From: Streptomyces sp. MBT53
Lineage (GTDB): Bacteria > Actinomycetota > Actinomycetes > Streptomycetales > Streptomycetaceae
Assembly: GCF_016654115.1 (NCBI RefSeq)
Contig: NZ_JAEQAZ010000078.1
Location: 1 to 62,153, forward strand
DNA: 62,153 nt
Direction of reading: 5' to 3'
The stretch's first letter is position 1. Each line of letters starts with the position of its first letter. A program made the translations under genes and the position numbers. Below, one piece after another: positions 41,482-50,105 of this stretch. The notes beneath the pieces are model-generated. The model searched no databases and had not been told where the DNA came from. It was given only the letters and a program-made list of their open reading frames with translations.

Positions 41482-43551
41482 ATGGCGGCCGAGCTGGTGC
41501 GAGGGCAGAACCACCCGCTCTCCCAGATGCGTCTGGAGATCCGGGTCGCGGCCGGCAAGCCGGTCGTGGCCGCCGCCACGCTCGGCGACGAGCGCGGCAG
41601 GATCCACGGCGTCGAGTGGGTGGCCCACCCGGGCACACCCACCCTGCCCGGCCTCGAGGTCTCCAAGCAGGCCGCCGCCGACCACCGCCTCGCGGTGGAC
41701 CTGGGCGCCATGCCGGAGGCCGTGCACCGTGTCAGCGTGCTGCTCGCGCTGCCCCTCGGCGCCGACGGCCCCACCCGCTTCGGGGCCGTCGCCGCACCCT
41801 TCGTCGCGGTCACCGGCCTCGACGGCACCGAGGTCGCCAGCTACACGATCACCGGCCTGGACGCCGAATCGGCCGTCGTGGCCCTGGAGTTGTACCGCAG
41901 ACAGGGCGCCTGGAAAGTGCGCGCCGTCGGCCAGGGCTACGCGGGCGGCCTGGCCGAGCTCCTCACCGACCAGGGCCTGCCCCAGGCCGCCCACCTCGCG
42001 GGCGGCATCAACGAAGCGGTGGCCCGGGGACTGGCCCGTTCCGTGGCGGCACCCCCGCCGCGCACCGCGGACGGCGACCGCACCCGCCAGACGGCCACAC
42101 CGGGAATCGGCCCCGAGGGGAGCGGCACCACGCAGGGCACACCCGGCGCGGTCGCTCCGCAACCCACGTCGCCGTACGACACGCAGGGCGCCCCCAGCGC
42201 CGTGGCGCCGCAGTCCACGTCCCCGTACGGTCCGCAGGGCACCCCGGGTGCCGTGGCGCCGCAGTCCGGATATCCCGGTGCCGGCGCGCCCGCGGATCCC
42301 GCCGCCCAGGCCGCCGGGCCCGCCGCCGGTGGCCCTATCGACTACAGCCACCCGCGTCGGCATACGGGAGCGCCTCCGTCGCCCGCGCCGACCGCGCCCC
42401 CGGCTCCGCCCGGACAGGCCGCGCAGCCCGTCGCCGGTGACGCGACCGGGTGGTCGATGGAGGAGCGGCTCTACAACCAGGTGTGGGGCATGTTCGAGGA
42501 TCTGGCCCGCACGATGGCCGCGTACCGCAGCGCGGTCGACTTCGCCGACTCGCGCATGGAGAAGGAGCTCGACCAGGCGCTGTCCGACCCGCGCAGCCGG
42601 ATCGGCGGCCAGGGCGACGCGGCCCGGGAGACGGCCCAGGCCAAGCACGCTCAGCTCGTCGACCAGGCGCGAGCGGCCCTCGACCGGGACCTCGCCCAGC
42701 TGGCCGCCGAGTCGGAGGTGGTCGAACCCGCGCTCCCGCTCGCGTTCGCCGGCTGGGACAACCCCGTCTGGCACGGCTACCGCGTCCCGATGGAGATCCC
42801 CATGGCCCTGCGCCTGGGCGACCTCCATCTCCCGGAGAGCCCCGACCTGCGCATCCCGATGCTGGTCCGGCTGCCGTTGGAGCGCGGTCTGTGGATCGAC
42901 AGCGGCAGCGGGGAGTCCCTGGACGGCTCGTTCGCCGACTCGCACGAGCTGCGGCGCCTCGCGCTCGACACGGCCGTGGCGCATGCGGCCCGGCTGCTGG
43001 CCGTCTATCCGGTGGGCGAGTTCGCCGTGCACGTCATCGACCCGGCCGGTTCGGCGGCGCAGGCGCTGGTTCCCCTGGTCCACACCGGTGTGCTGGCGGC
43101 GCCGCCCGCCGTGGGGGCCGCCGGGGTGGCGGACGTGCTGGCCCGGCTCACCCAGCGGGTGGACCTGGTGCAGATGGCGGTGCGCGGCGGAGCCGCCGAC
43201 GCGCTGCCGCCCGGCCTCGACACGGCCGAACAGCTGCTGATCGTCAACGACTTCCCGCACGGCTTCGACGACCGTGCCGTGACCCAGCTGCGCTATCTCG
43301 CGGACGAGGGACCGGCCGTCGGCGTGCACCTGATGATGGTCGCGGACCGTGAGGACGCGGCGGGCTACGGCCCGTTGCTCGACCCGCTCTGGCGTTCGCT
43401 GATGCGACTCACCCCGCTGCCCGACGACCATCTCGCCGACCCGTGGGTCGGTCATGCCTGGACGTACGAGCCCTCGTCCGTGCCGCCCGGCAGCCAGGTG
43501 CTCCAGCGGGTGCTGACCGAGGTCGCGACGGCTCGCACCAAGTACAGGTAA
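41482..43551 (+). CDS. TerD domain fused to a degenerate FtsK/SpoIIIE-like ATPase domain
   Basis: 689 residues. N-terminal TerD-type domain (about 1-185), then a Pro/Gln-rich linker with three ~17-aa repeats (about 218-266), a coiled helical segment (325-415) and a C-terminal domain (about 415-689). The C-terminal domain follows FtsK-like proteins: LRLGDLHLPESPDLRIPMLVRLPLERGLWID, then AEQLLIVNDFPHGFDDRAVTQLRYLADEGPAVGVHLMM (Walker-B-like strand). At the Walker A place it reads DSGSGES (473-479) with Glu where Lys is expected, so ATP hydrolysis is unlikely. ATG 41482 lies 48 nt after terD. Confidence 0.85.
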   Translation: MAAELVRGQNHPLSQMRLEIRVAAGKPVVAAATLGDERGRIHGVEWVAHPGTPTLPGLEVSKQAAADHRLAVDLGAMPEAVHRVSVLLALPLGADGPTRFGAVAAPFVAVTGLDGTEVASYTITGLDAESAVVALELYRRQGAWKVRAVGQGYAGGLAELLTDQGLPQAAHLAGGINEAVARGLARSVAAPPPRTADGDRTRQTATPGIGPEGSGTTQGTPGAVAPQPTSPYDTQGAPSAVAPQSTSPYGPQGTPGAVAPQSGYPGAGAPADPAAQAAGPAAGGPIDYSHPRRHTGAPPSPAPTAPPAPPGQAAQPVAGDATGWSMEERLYNQVWGMFEDLARTMAAYRSAVDFADSRMEKELDQALSDPRSRIGGQGDAARETAQAKHAQLVDQARAALDRDLAQLAAESEVVEPALPLAFAGWDNPVWHGYRVPMEIPMALRLGDLHLPESPDLRIPMLVRLPLERGLWIDSGSGESLDGSFADSHELRRLALDTAVAHAARLLAVYPVGEFAVHVIDPAGSAAQALVPLVHTGVLAAPPAVGAAGVADVLARLTQRVDLVQMAVRGGAADALPPGLDTAEQLLIVNDFPHGFDDRAVTQLRYLADEGPAVGVHLMMVADREDAAGYGPLLDPLWRSLMRLTPLPDDHLADPWVGHAWTYEPSSVPPGSQVLQRVLTEVATARTKYR
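42133..42278. repeat. 51-bp tandem repeat x3 in the linker of the TerD fusion
   Basis: Units 42133-42183, 42184-42234 and a shorter 42235-42278 encode QGTPGAVAPQPTSPYDT, QGAPSAVAPQSTSPYGP and QGTPGAVAPQSGYPG. In frame, so linker length can vary without disruption. Confidence 0.85.
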
Positions 43552-43628
43552 AGAGCCTTCACCTGCTGGTTTGTCTTTCTTTTGCCAATCTCTTTACCTT
43601 TCCTTGGTGATTGGGGTAAGCTCTTCCG

Positions 43629-43740
43629 TACGGAGGGGAGTACTCCCTATCTGCTGCGGCGTACCCGTCAATACGGATCAGGCCAGATCCCGGGGCGTCG
43701 GCCCTGGACGCCCGTCCACGGTGGAAGAGACCTCCGGTAG
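43629..43740 (+). ncRNA. yybP-ykoY (manganese-sensing) riboswitch upstream of terC
   Basis: The leader contains cggaggggagtactccct, ctgctgcggcgtacccgtca and gtggaagagacctccggtag. The conserved GGGGAGUA start and the GAGACC end are those of the yybP-ykoY family, closed by a P1 pairing cggagg (43631-43636) with cctccg (43731-43736). TerC/Alx-type genes are a classic downstream partner. It probably switches on terC when Mn2+ is high. A ribosome site (ggaggag) follows at 43774-43780. Confidence 0.82.
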
Positions 43741-43785
43741 CGACGACGCTGACCATTTGCCGTTAATACCGCCGGAGGAGCAGTA

Positions 43786-44787
43786 GTGGATGTTTCCGTG
43801 ACCCTGTGGGTCCTGACCATCGTGGGGCTGGCCGCCCTCATCGCCGTCGACTTCTTCATCGGCCGCAAGCCGCATGACGTGTCGATCAAGGAAGCCGGAA
43901 TCTGGACCGTCGTCTGGATCGCCCTCGCCGGACTCTTCGGACTCGGCCTGCTCCTCTTCGGAGGCGGCCAGGCCGGCGGCGAGTTCTTCGCCGGATTCAT
44001 CACCGAGAAGTCGCTGAGCGTCGACAACCTCTTCGTCTTCGTCCTGATCATGGCCAAGTTCGCCGTGCCCTCGCAGTACCAACAGCGGGTGCTGCTCGTC
44101 GGCGTCCTCATAGCCCTGGTCCTGCGGGCCATCTTCATCGCCGCGGGCGCGGCCGTCCTCGCCAACTTCGCGTGGGTCTTCTACATCTTCGGCGCCTTCC
44201 TCATCTGGACCGCCTGGAAGCTCATCCAGGAGGCCCGGGCCGACGAGGAGGACGCGGAGTTCGAGGAGAACAAGCTGCTCAAGGCCGCCGAGCGCCGCTT
44301 CGGCGTGGCCGACCGGTACCACGGCACCAAGCTGTGGATCCGGGAGAACGGCAAGCGGGTCATGACCCCGATGCTGGTCGTGATGCTCGCCATCGGTACG
44401 ACCGACGTGCTGTTCGCCCTCGACTCCATCCCCGCGATCTTCGGCCTCACCCAGGACCCGTACATCGTGTTCACGGCCAACGCGTTCGCCCTGATGGGCC
44501 TGAGGCAGCTGTACTTCCTCATCGGCGGCCTGCTCAAGAAGCTGGTCCACCTCAGCTACGGCCTGTCGGTCATCCTCGGCTTCATCGGCGTCAAGCTGGT
44601 GCTGCACGCGCTGCACGAGTCCGGGGTCCATGTCCCGGAGATCTCCATCCCGGTCTCGCTGGGCGTGATCTGCGGGGTCCTGATCGTCACCACGATCACC
44701 AGCCTGATGGCCAACAAGAAGACGGCGGCGGCCGAGGCGGCGCAGGCGGGGACCGAAGGCGCCCCGAAGGACAGCATCGACGCCTGA
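43786..44787 (+). CDS. terC: TerC-family membrane protein (Alx-like metal exporter)
   Basis: 333 residues, about nine membrane helices. Family motifs with the conserved acidic residues: ITEKSLSVDNLFVFVLIMAKF and TTDVLFALDSIPAIFGLTQDPYIVFTANAFALMGLRQLYFLIGGLL. TerC/Alx/MeeY proteins export Mn2+ and in tellurite operons act with TerD. GTG with ggaggag upstream. A manganese riboswitch in the leader supports the metal-export reading. Confidence 0.95.
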   Translation: MDVSVTLWVLTIVGLAALIAVDFFIGRKPHDVSIKEAGIWTVVWIALAGLFGLGLLLFGGGQAGGEFFAGFITEKSLSVDNLFVFVLIMAKFAVPSQYQQRVLLVGVLIALVLRAIFIAAGAAVLANFAWVFYIFGAFLIWTAWKLIQEARADEEDAEFEENKLLKAAERRFGVADRYHGTKLWIRENGKRVMTPMLVVMLAIGTTDVLFALDSIPAIFGLTQDPYIVFTANAFALMGLRQLYFLIGGLLKKLVHLSYGLSVILGFIGVKLVLHALHESGVHVPEISIPVSLGVICGVLIVTTITSLMANKKTAAAEAAQAGTEGAPKDSIDA

Positions 44788-44809
44788 CCACGCCCGACGT
44801 AGGAACAAC

Positions 44810-44860
44810 AAGCACCGGGAGCACCGCACGATGAATTGCCGACCTCCGCTCCCGGTGCTT
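44810..44860 (+). terminator. terC terminator hairpin
   Basis: 13-bp perfect stem aagcaccgggagc (44810-44822) with gctcccggtgctt (44848-44860), 25-nt loop. Located 23 nt after the terC stop. Confidence 0.75.
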
Positions 44861-44915
44861 CGTTGGATACCGAGCGCCCCCGCCCCGGGGGTGGCACGGC
44901 CGGGTGGAGGCAGCC

Positions 44916-45230
44916 ATGGACACATCGATGAAGTTCGTGCAGATCGTCGACTTCGAGACCGACCGCTTCGACGAGATGCGAGCGGTGGCGGAGGAGGCGG
45001 ACAAGCGCTTCGCGGGCCGGTCCGGCGGACCGACGCACCGCCTCGTCCTGCGGGACCGGAGCAATCCCGGCCACGTCCTCGTCGTGATCGAGTTCGACTC
45101 GTACGAGGACGCCATGCGCAACAGCAACGATCCCGGTACCACCGAATTCGCCCAGCAGATGGCCGCGCTCTGTACCAGGCCGCCGTCCTTCACCGACTGC
45201 GACGTACTGGACATGACCGAGTTCAAGTAG
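44916..45230 (+). CDS. Small dimeric alpha/beta-barrel-like protein
   Basis: 104 residues: KFVQIVDFETDRFDEMRAVAEEADKRFAG..THRLVLRDRSNPGHVLVVIEFDSYEDAMRNSNDP. The beta-alpha-beta pattern resembles antibiotic-biosynthesis-monooxygenase-like folds, without a clear catalytic set. ATG 44916 has GGAGG 5 nt upstream. Function unknown. Confidence 0.8.
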   Translation: MDTSMKFVQIVDFETDRFDEMRAVAEEADKRFAGRSGGPTHRLVLRDRSNPGHVLVVIEFDSYEDAMRNSNDPGTTEFAQQMAALCTRPPSFTDCDVLDMTEFK

Positions 45231-45291
45231 TGCGCGACGGGCTCCGCGACGCCGGAGTGCGGGGCCCGTACGCCTCTGCGAGGATCTCTTC

Positions 45292-46395
45292 ATGATCACT
45301 CGGCTCAGGTCGCTCACCACCCGGTGGACGACCTTCGTACCGGTGCTCGCAGCCGTCCTGCTGATCTTCACCTGGGGGCGCAAGGACCTGCCCGGTGTGG
45401 TCGTCGCTCTGGTGACCCTGGTCCTCGCCGGGGCCGTCCTGGCCGCGGTGCATCACGCCGAGGTCATCGCCCACCGGGTCGGCGAACCCTTCGGCTCCCT
45501 GGTCCTGGCCGTGGCCGTCACGATCATCGAGGTCGCCCTGATCGTCACCCTGATGGCCGACGGCGGCGACAAGAGTTCGACGCTGGCCAGGGACACGGTC
45601 TTCGCGGCCGTGATGATCACCTGCAACGGCATCGTCGGCCTCGTCCTCATCGTCGCCTCGCTGCGCCACGGCACGGCCGTCTTCAACCCCGAGGGCACCG
45701 GCGCCGCCCTCGCCACCGTGGCGACGCTGGCCACGCTCAGCCTGGTCCTGCCGACCTTCACCACCAGCAAGCCGGGCCCGGAGTTCTCCGGCGCCCAGCT
45801 CACCTTCGCCGCACTGTCCTCACTCGCCCTCTACGGCCTCTTCGTGGCCACGCAGACCGTGCGGCACCGCGACTACTTCCTGCCGATCTCCCGGCAGGGC
45901 GAGGTCATCACCAAGGACCGCCACGCGGACGCGCCGACCGCCCGCACCGCCCTGATCAGCCTGGGCCTGCTCGGTCTCGCCCTGATCGGCGTCGTAGGAC
46001 TGGCCAAGGGCGTCTCGCCGACCATCGAGTCCGGCGTCGAGGCCGCCGGGCTGCACCACGCCGTGGTCGGCGTGATCATCGCGCTGCTCGTCCTGCTCCC
46101 CGAGACCATCGCCGCCCTGCGCTCCGCCCGCCGCGACCGCGTACAGACCAGCCTCAACCTCGCGCTCGGCTCGGCGATGGCCAGCATCGGTCTCACCATC
46201 CCCGCCGTCGCCCTGGCGTCCATCTGGCTCTCCGGACCGCTCGTCCTCGGTCTCGGTTCGACCCACATGGTGCTGCTGGCCCTGACCGTGGTGGTCAGTT
46301 CGCTGACCGTGGTGCCGGGACGGGCGACACCGCTCCAGGGCGGGGTCCATCTGGTGCTGTTCGCGGCGTACTTGGAGCTGGCGATCAACCCGTAG
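45292..46395 (+). CDS. chaA: ChaA-type cation/proton antiporter (CaCA superfamily, y4hA-like)
   Basis: 367 residues, about 11 membrane helices in two related halves. Each half carries the acidic exchanger motif: GEPFGSLVLAVAVTIIEVALIV and GVIIALLVLLPETIAALRSA. Predicted Ca2+ (or Na+/K+)/H+ antiporter. Sits downstream of the Ter proteins, consistent with ion homeostasis. Ends 5 nt before the convergent MFS gene. Confidence 0.88.
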   Translation: MITRLRSLTTRWTTFVPVLAAVLLIFTWGRKDLPGVVVALVTLVLAGAVLAAVHHAEVIAHRVGEPFGSLVLAVAVTIIEVALIVTLMADGGDKSSTLARDTVFAAVMITCNGIVGLVLIVASLRHGTAVFNPEGTGAALATVATLATLSLVLPTFTTSKPGPEFSGAQLTFAALSSLALYGLFVATQTVRHRDYFLPISRQGEVITKDRHADAPTARTALISLGLLGLALIGVVGLAKGVSPTIESGVEAAGLHHAVVGVIIALLVLLPETIAALRSARRDRVQTSLNLALGSAMASIGLTIPAVALASIWLSGPLVLGLGSTHMVLLALTVVVSSLTVVPGRATPLQGGVHLVLFAAYLELAINP

Positions 46396-46400
46396 CCTTA

Positions 46401-47705
46401 TCACCCGGTGGCCGGCTCGGGGACCGCCATCCGCACCGGTCGCGTCTCCGGCAGCAGCGCGAAACAGCCCAGGCTGAACAGCGCGACCCCCGTCAGATAG
46501 GCGCCCACACTCCAGGGAACGCGCCCGCTGTGCTCGGCGAGCGCCGTCGCCACGATCGGGGTGAGCGCACCGCCGAGCACTCCGCCGAGGTTGTAGCCCA
46601 CGGCGGCGCCCGTGCAGCGCACCCGCGGCTCGTACAGCTCCGGCAGATACGCGCCCAGCACGGCGAACATCGTCACGAACGCGAGCAGCGCCCCCAGGAA
46701 GCCGAGGAACATCAGCAGCGGTGCCCCCGTGGCGAGCAGCGCGACCATCGGGAACATCCACAGCGCGGCGGCCGTGCACCCCAGCAGACACAGCGGTCGG
46801 CGCCCGTAGCGGTCGCTCAGCAGCGCCACCAGCGGAGTCAGCGAGCCCTTCACCACCACGGCGGCCATGATGCAGGCCAGCATCTCGGTACGGCCGACCC
46901 CGAGCCGCTCGGTGCCGTAGGCGAGGGACCAGGTCGTCACCGCATAGAAGATCGCGTAGCCCACGGACAGTGCTCCGGAGGTCAGCAGCACCAACCGCCA
47001 GTGATCGCGCACGACTTCGGCGAGCGGCACGCGCGCGTGGTCGTCGATTTCGAGGAACCGGGGGCTCTCCGCGAGCGACGAACGCAGCCACAGCCCGCCC
47101 AGGGCCAGCACCCCGGCCACCCAGAACGGCACCCGCCACCCCCACTGAGCGAACTGCGCGTCGGTCAGGGTCGCCGACAGCGCCAGCATCACGCCGTTGG
47201 CCAGCAGGAAGCCGACCGCCGGACCGATCTGCGGAAAGCTCGACCACAGTCCACGCCGGCCGGCGGGCGCGTGCTCGGCGGTCAGCAGCACCGCCCCGCC
47301 CCACTCCCCGCCGAGCCCCAGGCCCTGCAGAAAACGCAGCACCAGGAGGAGCACGGGAGCGGCCACTCCGATCGAGCCGTACGACGGTACGCAGCCGACC
47401 GCGACCGTCGAGGCGCCGGTCAGCAGCAGCGAGGCGACGAGCACCGGCCGCCGCCCGCGCCGGTCCCCGAAGTGCCCGAACAGGATCGAGCCCAGCGGCC
47501 GCGCCACGAAGCCCACGCCGAACGTCCCGAAGGCGGCCAGTGTCCCCGCCACCGGCGAGAACGTCGGGAAGAACAGGGGCCCGAGGACCAGGGCCGCCGC
47601 CGTGCCGTAGACGAAGAAGTCGTAGAACTCGATCGCGGTGCCGGCGAGCGAGGCGGTCGCGAGGCGGAGCATGGACGGGGTGCTTACGGTGGGTGCATCA
47701 CGCAT
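46401..47705 (-). CDS. MFS transporter, metabolite:H+ symporter (MHS) type
   Basis: 434 residues, 12 membrane helices. MHS subfamily start: LATASLAGTAIEFYDFFVYGTAAALVLGPLFFP, the MFS motif GHFGDRRGRRPVL and RFLQGLGLGGEWGGAVLL. Relatives carry shikimate, citrate, proline-betaine or alpha-ketoglutarate. Divergent from aroQ, so shikimate/quinate-type substrates deserve testing. Palindrome CACGCGCGCGTG at 47028. Confidence 0.92.
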   Translation of the reverse strand: MRDAPTVSTPSMLRLATASLAGTAIEFYDFFVYGTAAALVLGPLFFPTFSPVAGTLAAFGTFGVGFVARPLGSILFGHFGDRRGRRPVLVASLLLTGASTVAVGCVPSYGSIGVAAPVLLLVLRFLQGLGLGGEWGGAVLLTAEHAPAGRRGLWSSFPQIGPAVGFLLANGVMLALSATLTDAQFAQWGWRVPFWVAGVLALGGLWLRSSLAESPRFLEIDDHARVPLAEVVRDHWRLVLLTSGALSVGYAIFYAVTTWSLAYGTERLGVGRTEMLACIMAAVVVKGSLTPLVALLSDRYGRRPLCLLGCTAAALWMFPMVALLATGAPLLMFLGFLGALLAFVTMFAVLGAYLPELYEPRVRCTGAAVGYNLGGVLGGALTPIVATALAEHSGRVPWSVGAYLTGVALFSLGCFALLPETRPVRMAVPEPATG

Positions 47706-47845
47706 GCCGCGTCAACTACCCACAGTGAACGTCGGTTACGGGGGCGCGCGGTGGTGCGGAGGCGGCGTGATAGACCGGGTCCGAGCAGCGGCCGTCGACC
47801 GGCGGCCCCGCCCGCGACGACATGTCCGAACGGACCGGAGGAACC

Positions 47846-48319
47846 GTGCCCCGCACCCTGGCCAACGCCCCGATCATGATCCTCAACGGCCCCAACCTGA
47901 ACCTCCTCGGCCAGCGCCAGCCGGAGATCTACGGCTCCGACACCCTCGCCGACGTCGAGGCCCTGTGCGTCAAGGCGGCGGCCGGGCACGGCGGCACGGT
48001 GGACTTCCGGCAGTCCAACCACGAGGGCGAACTGGTCGACTGGATCCACGAGGCGCGGCTCAACCACTGCGGCATCGTGATCAACCCGGGGGCGTACTCG
48101 CACACGTCCATCGCGATCCTGGATGCCCTCAACACCTGTGACGGGCTACCGGTGTTGGAGGTCCACATCTCCAACATCCACCAGCGCGAGTCGTTCCGGC
48201 ACCACTCCTACGTCTCGCTGCGCGCCGACGGCGTCATCGCGGGGTGCGGTGTGCAGGGGTACGTGTTCGGCGTGGAGCGCGTCGCCGCGCTGGCGGGGGC
48301 GGGGAAGGCCGACGCGTAA
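47846..48319 (+). CDS. aroQ: Type II 3-dehydroquinate dehydratase
   Basis: 157 residues. MILNGPNLNLLGQRQPEIYGSDTLADVE carries the catalytic Arg/Tyr loop; NHEGELVDWIHEA, INPGAYSHTSIAILDAL and EVHISNIHQRESFRHHSYVS complete the family signature. Converts 3-dehydroquinate to 3-dehydroshikimate. Type II enzymes serve biosynthesis or quinate breakdown. GTG 47846 has ggagg upstream; ATG 47822 is also open but has no ribosome site. Confidence 0.96.
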   Translation: MPRTLANAPIMILNGPNLNLLGQRQPEIYGSDTLADVEALCVKAAAGHGGTVDFRQSNHEGELVDWIHEARLNHCGIVINPGAYSHTSIAILDALNTCDGLPVLEVHISNIHQRESFRHHSYVSLRADGVIAGCGVQGYVFGVERVAALAGAGKADA

Positions 48320-48420
48320 GGCGTAAGCACCGGCCCCCTGGCGTACGCCCCTTACAGACCACCAGTTACAGACGACCCGTCAGAGGCCCCGACAGAGGCC
48401 CCGTCACGGACGACGGCCGG

Positions 48421-49191
48421 TCACAGCCGGCCCGCCTCCACGATCCGTCGCAGGAAGCGTTGCGTGCGCTCCTGCTGCGGGTCGCCGAAGATCTGCTGGG
48501 CGGTGCCGCGCTCCAGGACCACGCCTCCGTCCAGGAAGCAGACCTGGTCGGCGACGTCCCGGGCGAAGCCCATCTCGTGCGTGGCCAGCACCATGGTCAT
48601 GCCCTCGTCCTTCAAGTCCCGGACCACGGCGAGCACTTCACCTACCAGCTCGGGGTCGAGCGCCGCGGTGATCTCGTCGAAGAGCAGCAGCCGGGGCCGT
48701 ACGGCAAGGGCGCGCACGATCGCCACCCGCTGCTGCTGACCGCCGCTGAGCCGGTCCGGGTAGGCGCCCGCCTTGTCCCCGAGCCCGAGCCGCTCCAGCA
48801 GCTCACGCGCGTGTGCCTCGGCCTCCGCGCGGGACGCACCGTGCACCCGGCGCGGGGCGAGGGTGATGTTCTCCAGGACCGTCATGTGCGGGAACAGGTT
48901 GTACGCCTGGAACACCACGCCGATACGGCGCCGTACCGCGTCCTGGTCGACGCGCGGGTCGGTGATCTCCTCGCCGTCCAGCCAGATCGCGCCGTCGTCG
49001 ATGTCCTCCAGGAGGTTCGCGCACCGCAGCAGCGTCGACTTGCCGGAGCCGGACGCGCCGATCAGCGCGGTCACGGTGTGCTGCGGGACCTCCAGGTCGA
49101 CGTCCCGCAGGACGACGGACGTGCCGAAGGTCTTGCGGACGGACTCCATGCGCAGCACGGGAGCGGCGGCGGACTTGTCATCGGTGCTCAT
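48421..49191 (-). CDS. Amino-acid ABC transporter, ATP-binding subunit
   Basis: 256 residues. Polar-amino-acid type ATPase: Walker A ALIGASGSGKSTLL, Q-loop VFQAYNLFPHMTV, signature DRLSGGQQQRVAIVRAL, Walker B LLLFDEITAALDPEL and VLATHEMGFARDVADQV. Last gene of a three-gene operon; its ATG overlaps the permease stop (ATGA). Confidence 0.95.
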   Translation of the reverse strand: MSTDDKSAAAPVLRMESVRKTFGTSVVLRDVDLEVPQHTVTALIGASGSGKSTLLRCANLLEDIDDGAIWLDGEEITDPRVDQDAVRRRIGVVFQAYNLFPHMTVLENITLAPRRVHGASRAEAEAHARELLERLGLGDKAGAYPDRLSGGQQQRVAIVRALAVRPRLLLFDEITAALDPELVGEVLAVVRDLKDEGMTMVLATHEMGFARDVADQVCFLDGGVVLERGTAQQIFGDPQQERTQRFLRRIVEAGRL

Positions 49192-50105
49192 GTCGTGCCT
49201 CCCTGGGCGCGCTGCCGGTCCATCCTGGCCGTCACCCAGTCCGTGAAGCGGGTCATCGGGATGGTCAGCGCCACGAAGACGAGCCCCGCGACGATGTACG
49301 GCGTGTAGTTGAGGGCGCGCTGCGCGATGATGTCGGACGCCCGTACGGCGTCGATCGCGCCGCCGATGGACACGAGCCCGGTGTCCTTCTGGAGGGACAC
49401 CAGATCGTTCAACAAGGGCGGTACCTGTCGGCGTACGGCCTGGGGGAGCACCACGTGCCGCAGCGCCTGCCGGTTGGTCAGGCCCAGCGAGCGGGCCGCC
49501 GCGCGCTGCGAGGGGTGCACGGACTCGATGCCCGCGCGGAACACCTCGGCGACGTAGGCCGAGTACGTCAGCACCAGCGCCGTACCGCCCAGCCACACGG
49601 GGTCGACGGTCACGCCCTGGAGGCGCAGCGCGGGCACTCCGAAGACCACGATCATCAGGTTGATGATCAGCGGCAGCCCGCGGAAGAAGTCCGTGTAGGC
49701 CGCCGCGAGCACCCGCAGCGGGAAGAACACCGGCCCGCGCAGGGTGCGCGCGATGGCGATCAGCATCCCCAGGACGAGCACCAGGACACCGCAGATCAGC
49801 AGCAGCCGGATGTTGAGCCACAGTCCTTCGAGGACCTTGGGGAACGCCTCGCGCGCGTAGTGCCCGTCGAAGAACGTCTCCTTGGTGCGCTCCCAGCCGG
49901 GCGCGCTGACCACGACCAGGTACAGGACGACGGCCGTGACCAGGGTCGACACCGCGGCGATCGCGGTCGCGCGGCGGGCACGCGCGCGCTTGTGCCGCTC
50001 GCGTTCCAGGCGGCGCTCGGAGGGGACGTACGTGTCGCCCCCTCCGGGCATGTCGCCCTTGTCGTCCGAGCCCTCCTGGCCCGACTCGTCCTTCACCACG
50101 GTCAC
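49188..50105 (-). CDS. Amino-acid ABC transporter, permease subunit
   Basis: 305 residues. A long basic N-terminus precedes about five membrane helices with the EAA-type loop ESVHPSQRAAARSLGLTNRQALRHVVLPQAVRRQVPPLLND. HisMQ family. GTG 50105 overlaps the binding-protein stop (GTGA), indicating coupling on both sides. Confidence 0.94.
   Translation of the reverse strand: MTVVKDESGQEGSDDKGDMPGGGDTYVPSERRLERERHKRARARRATAIAAVSTLVTAVVLYLVVVSAPGWERTKETFFDGHYAREAFPKVLEGLWLNIRLLLICGVLVLVLGMLIAIARTLRGPVFFPLRVLAAAYTDFFRGLPLIINLMIVVFGVPALRLQGVTVDPVWLGGTALVLTYSAYVAEVFRAGIESVHPSQRAAARSLGLTNRQALRHVVLPQAVRRQVPPLLNDLVSLQKDTGLVSIGGAIDAVRASDIIAQRALNYTPYIVAGLVFVALTIPMTRFTDWVTARMDRQRAQGGTT

Noticed and set aside
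40780..43455. 891-aa antisense open frame over terD and the TerD fusion
   Set aside because: Same GC-rich shadow effect; Arg/Gly/Val-rich with no recognisable motif.
43546..43580. Terminator after the TerD-FtsK fusion gene
   Set aside because: Only a 5-bp caggt/acctg stem before a T-rich stretch; too weak to call, although transcription may still end before the riboswitch.
45324..47879. 851-aa plus-strand frame across the antiporter and MFS transporter genes
   Set aside because: Out-of-frame, Arg/His/Gln-rich shadow covering two clear membrane protein genes.
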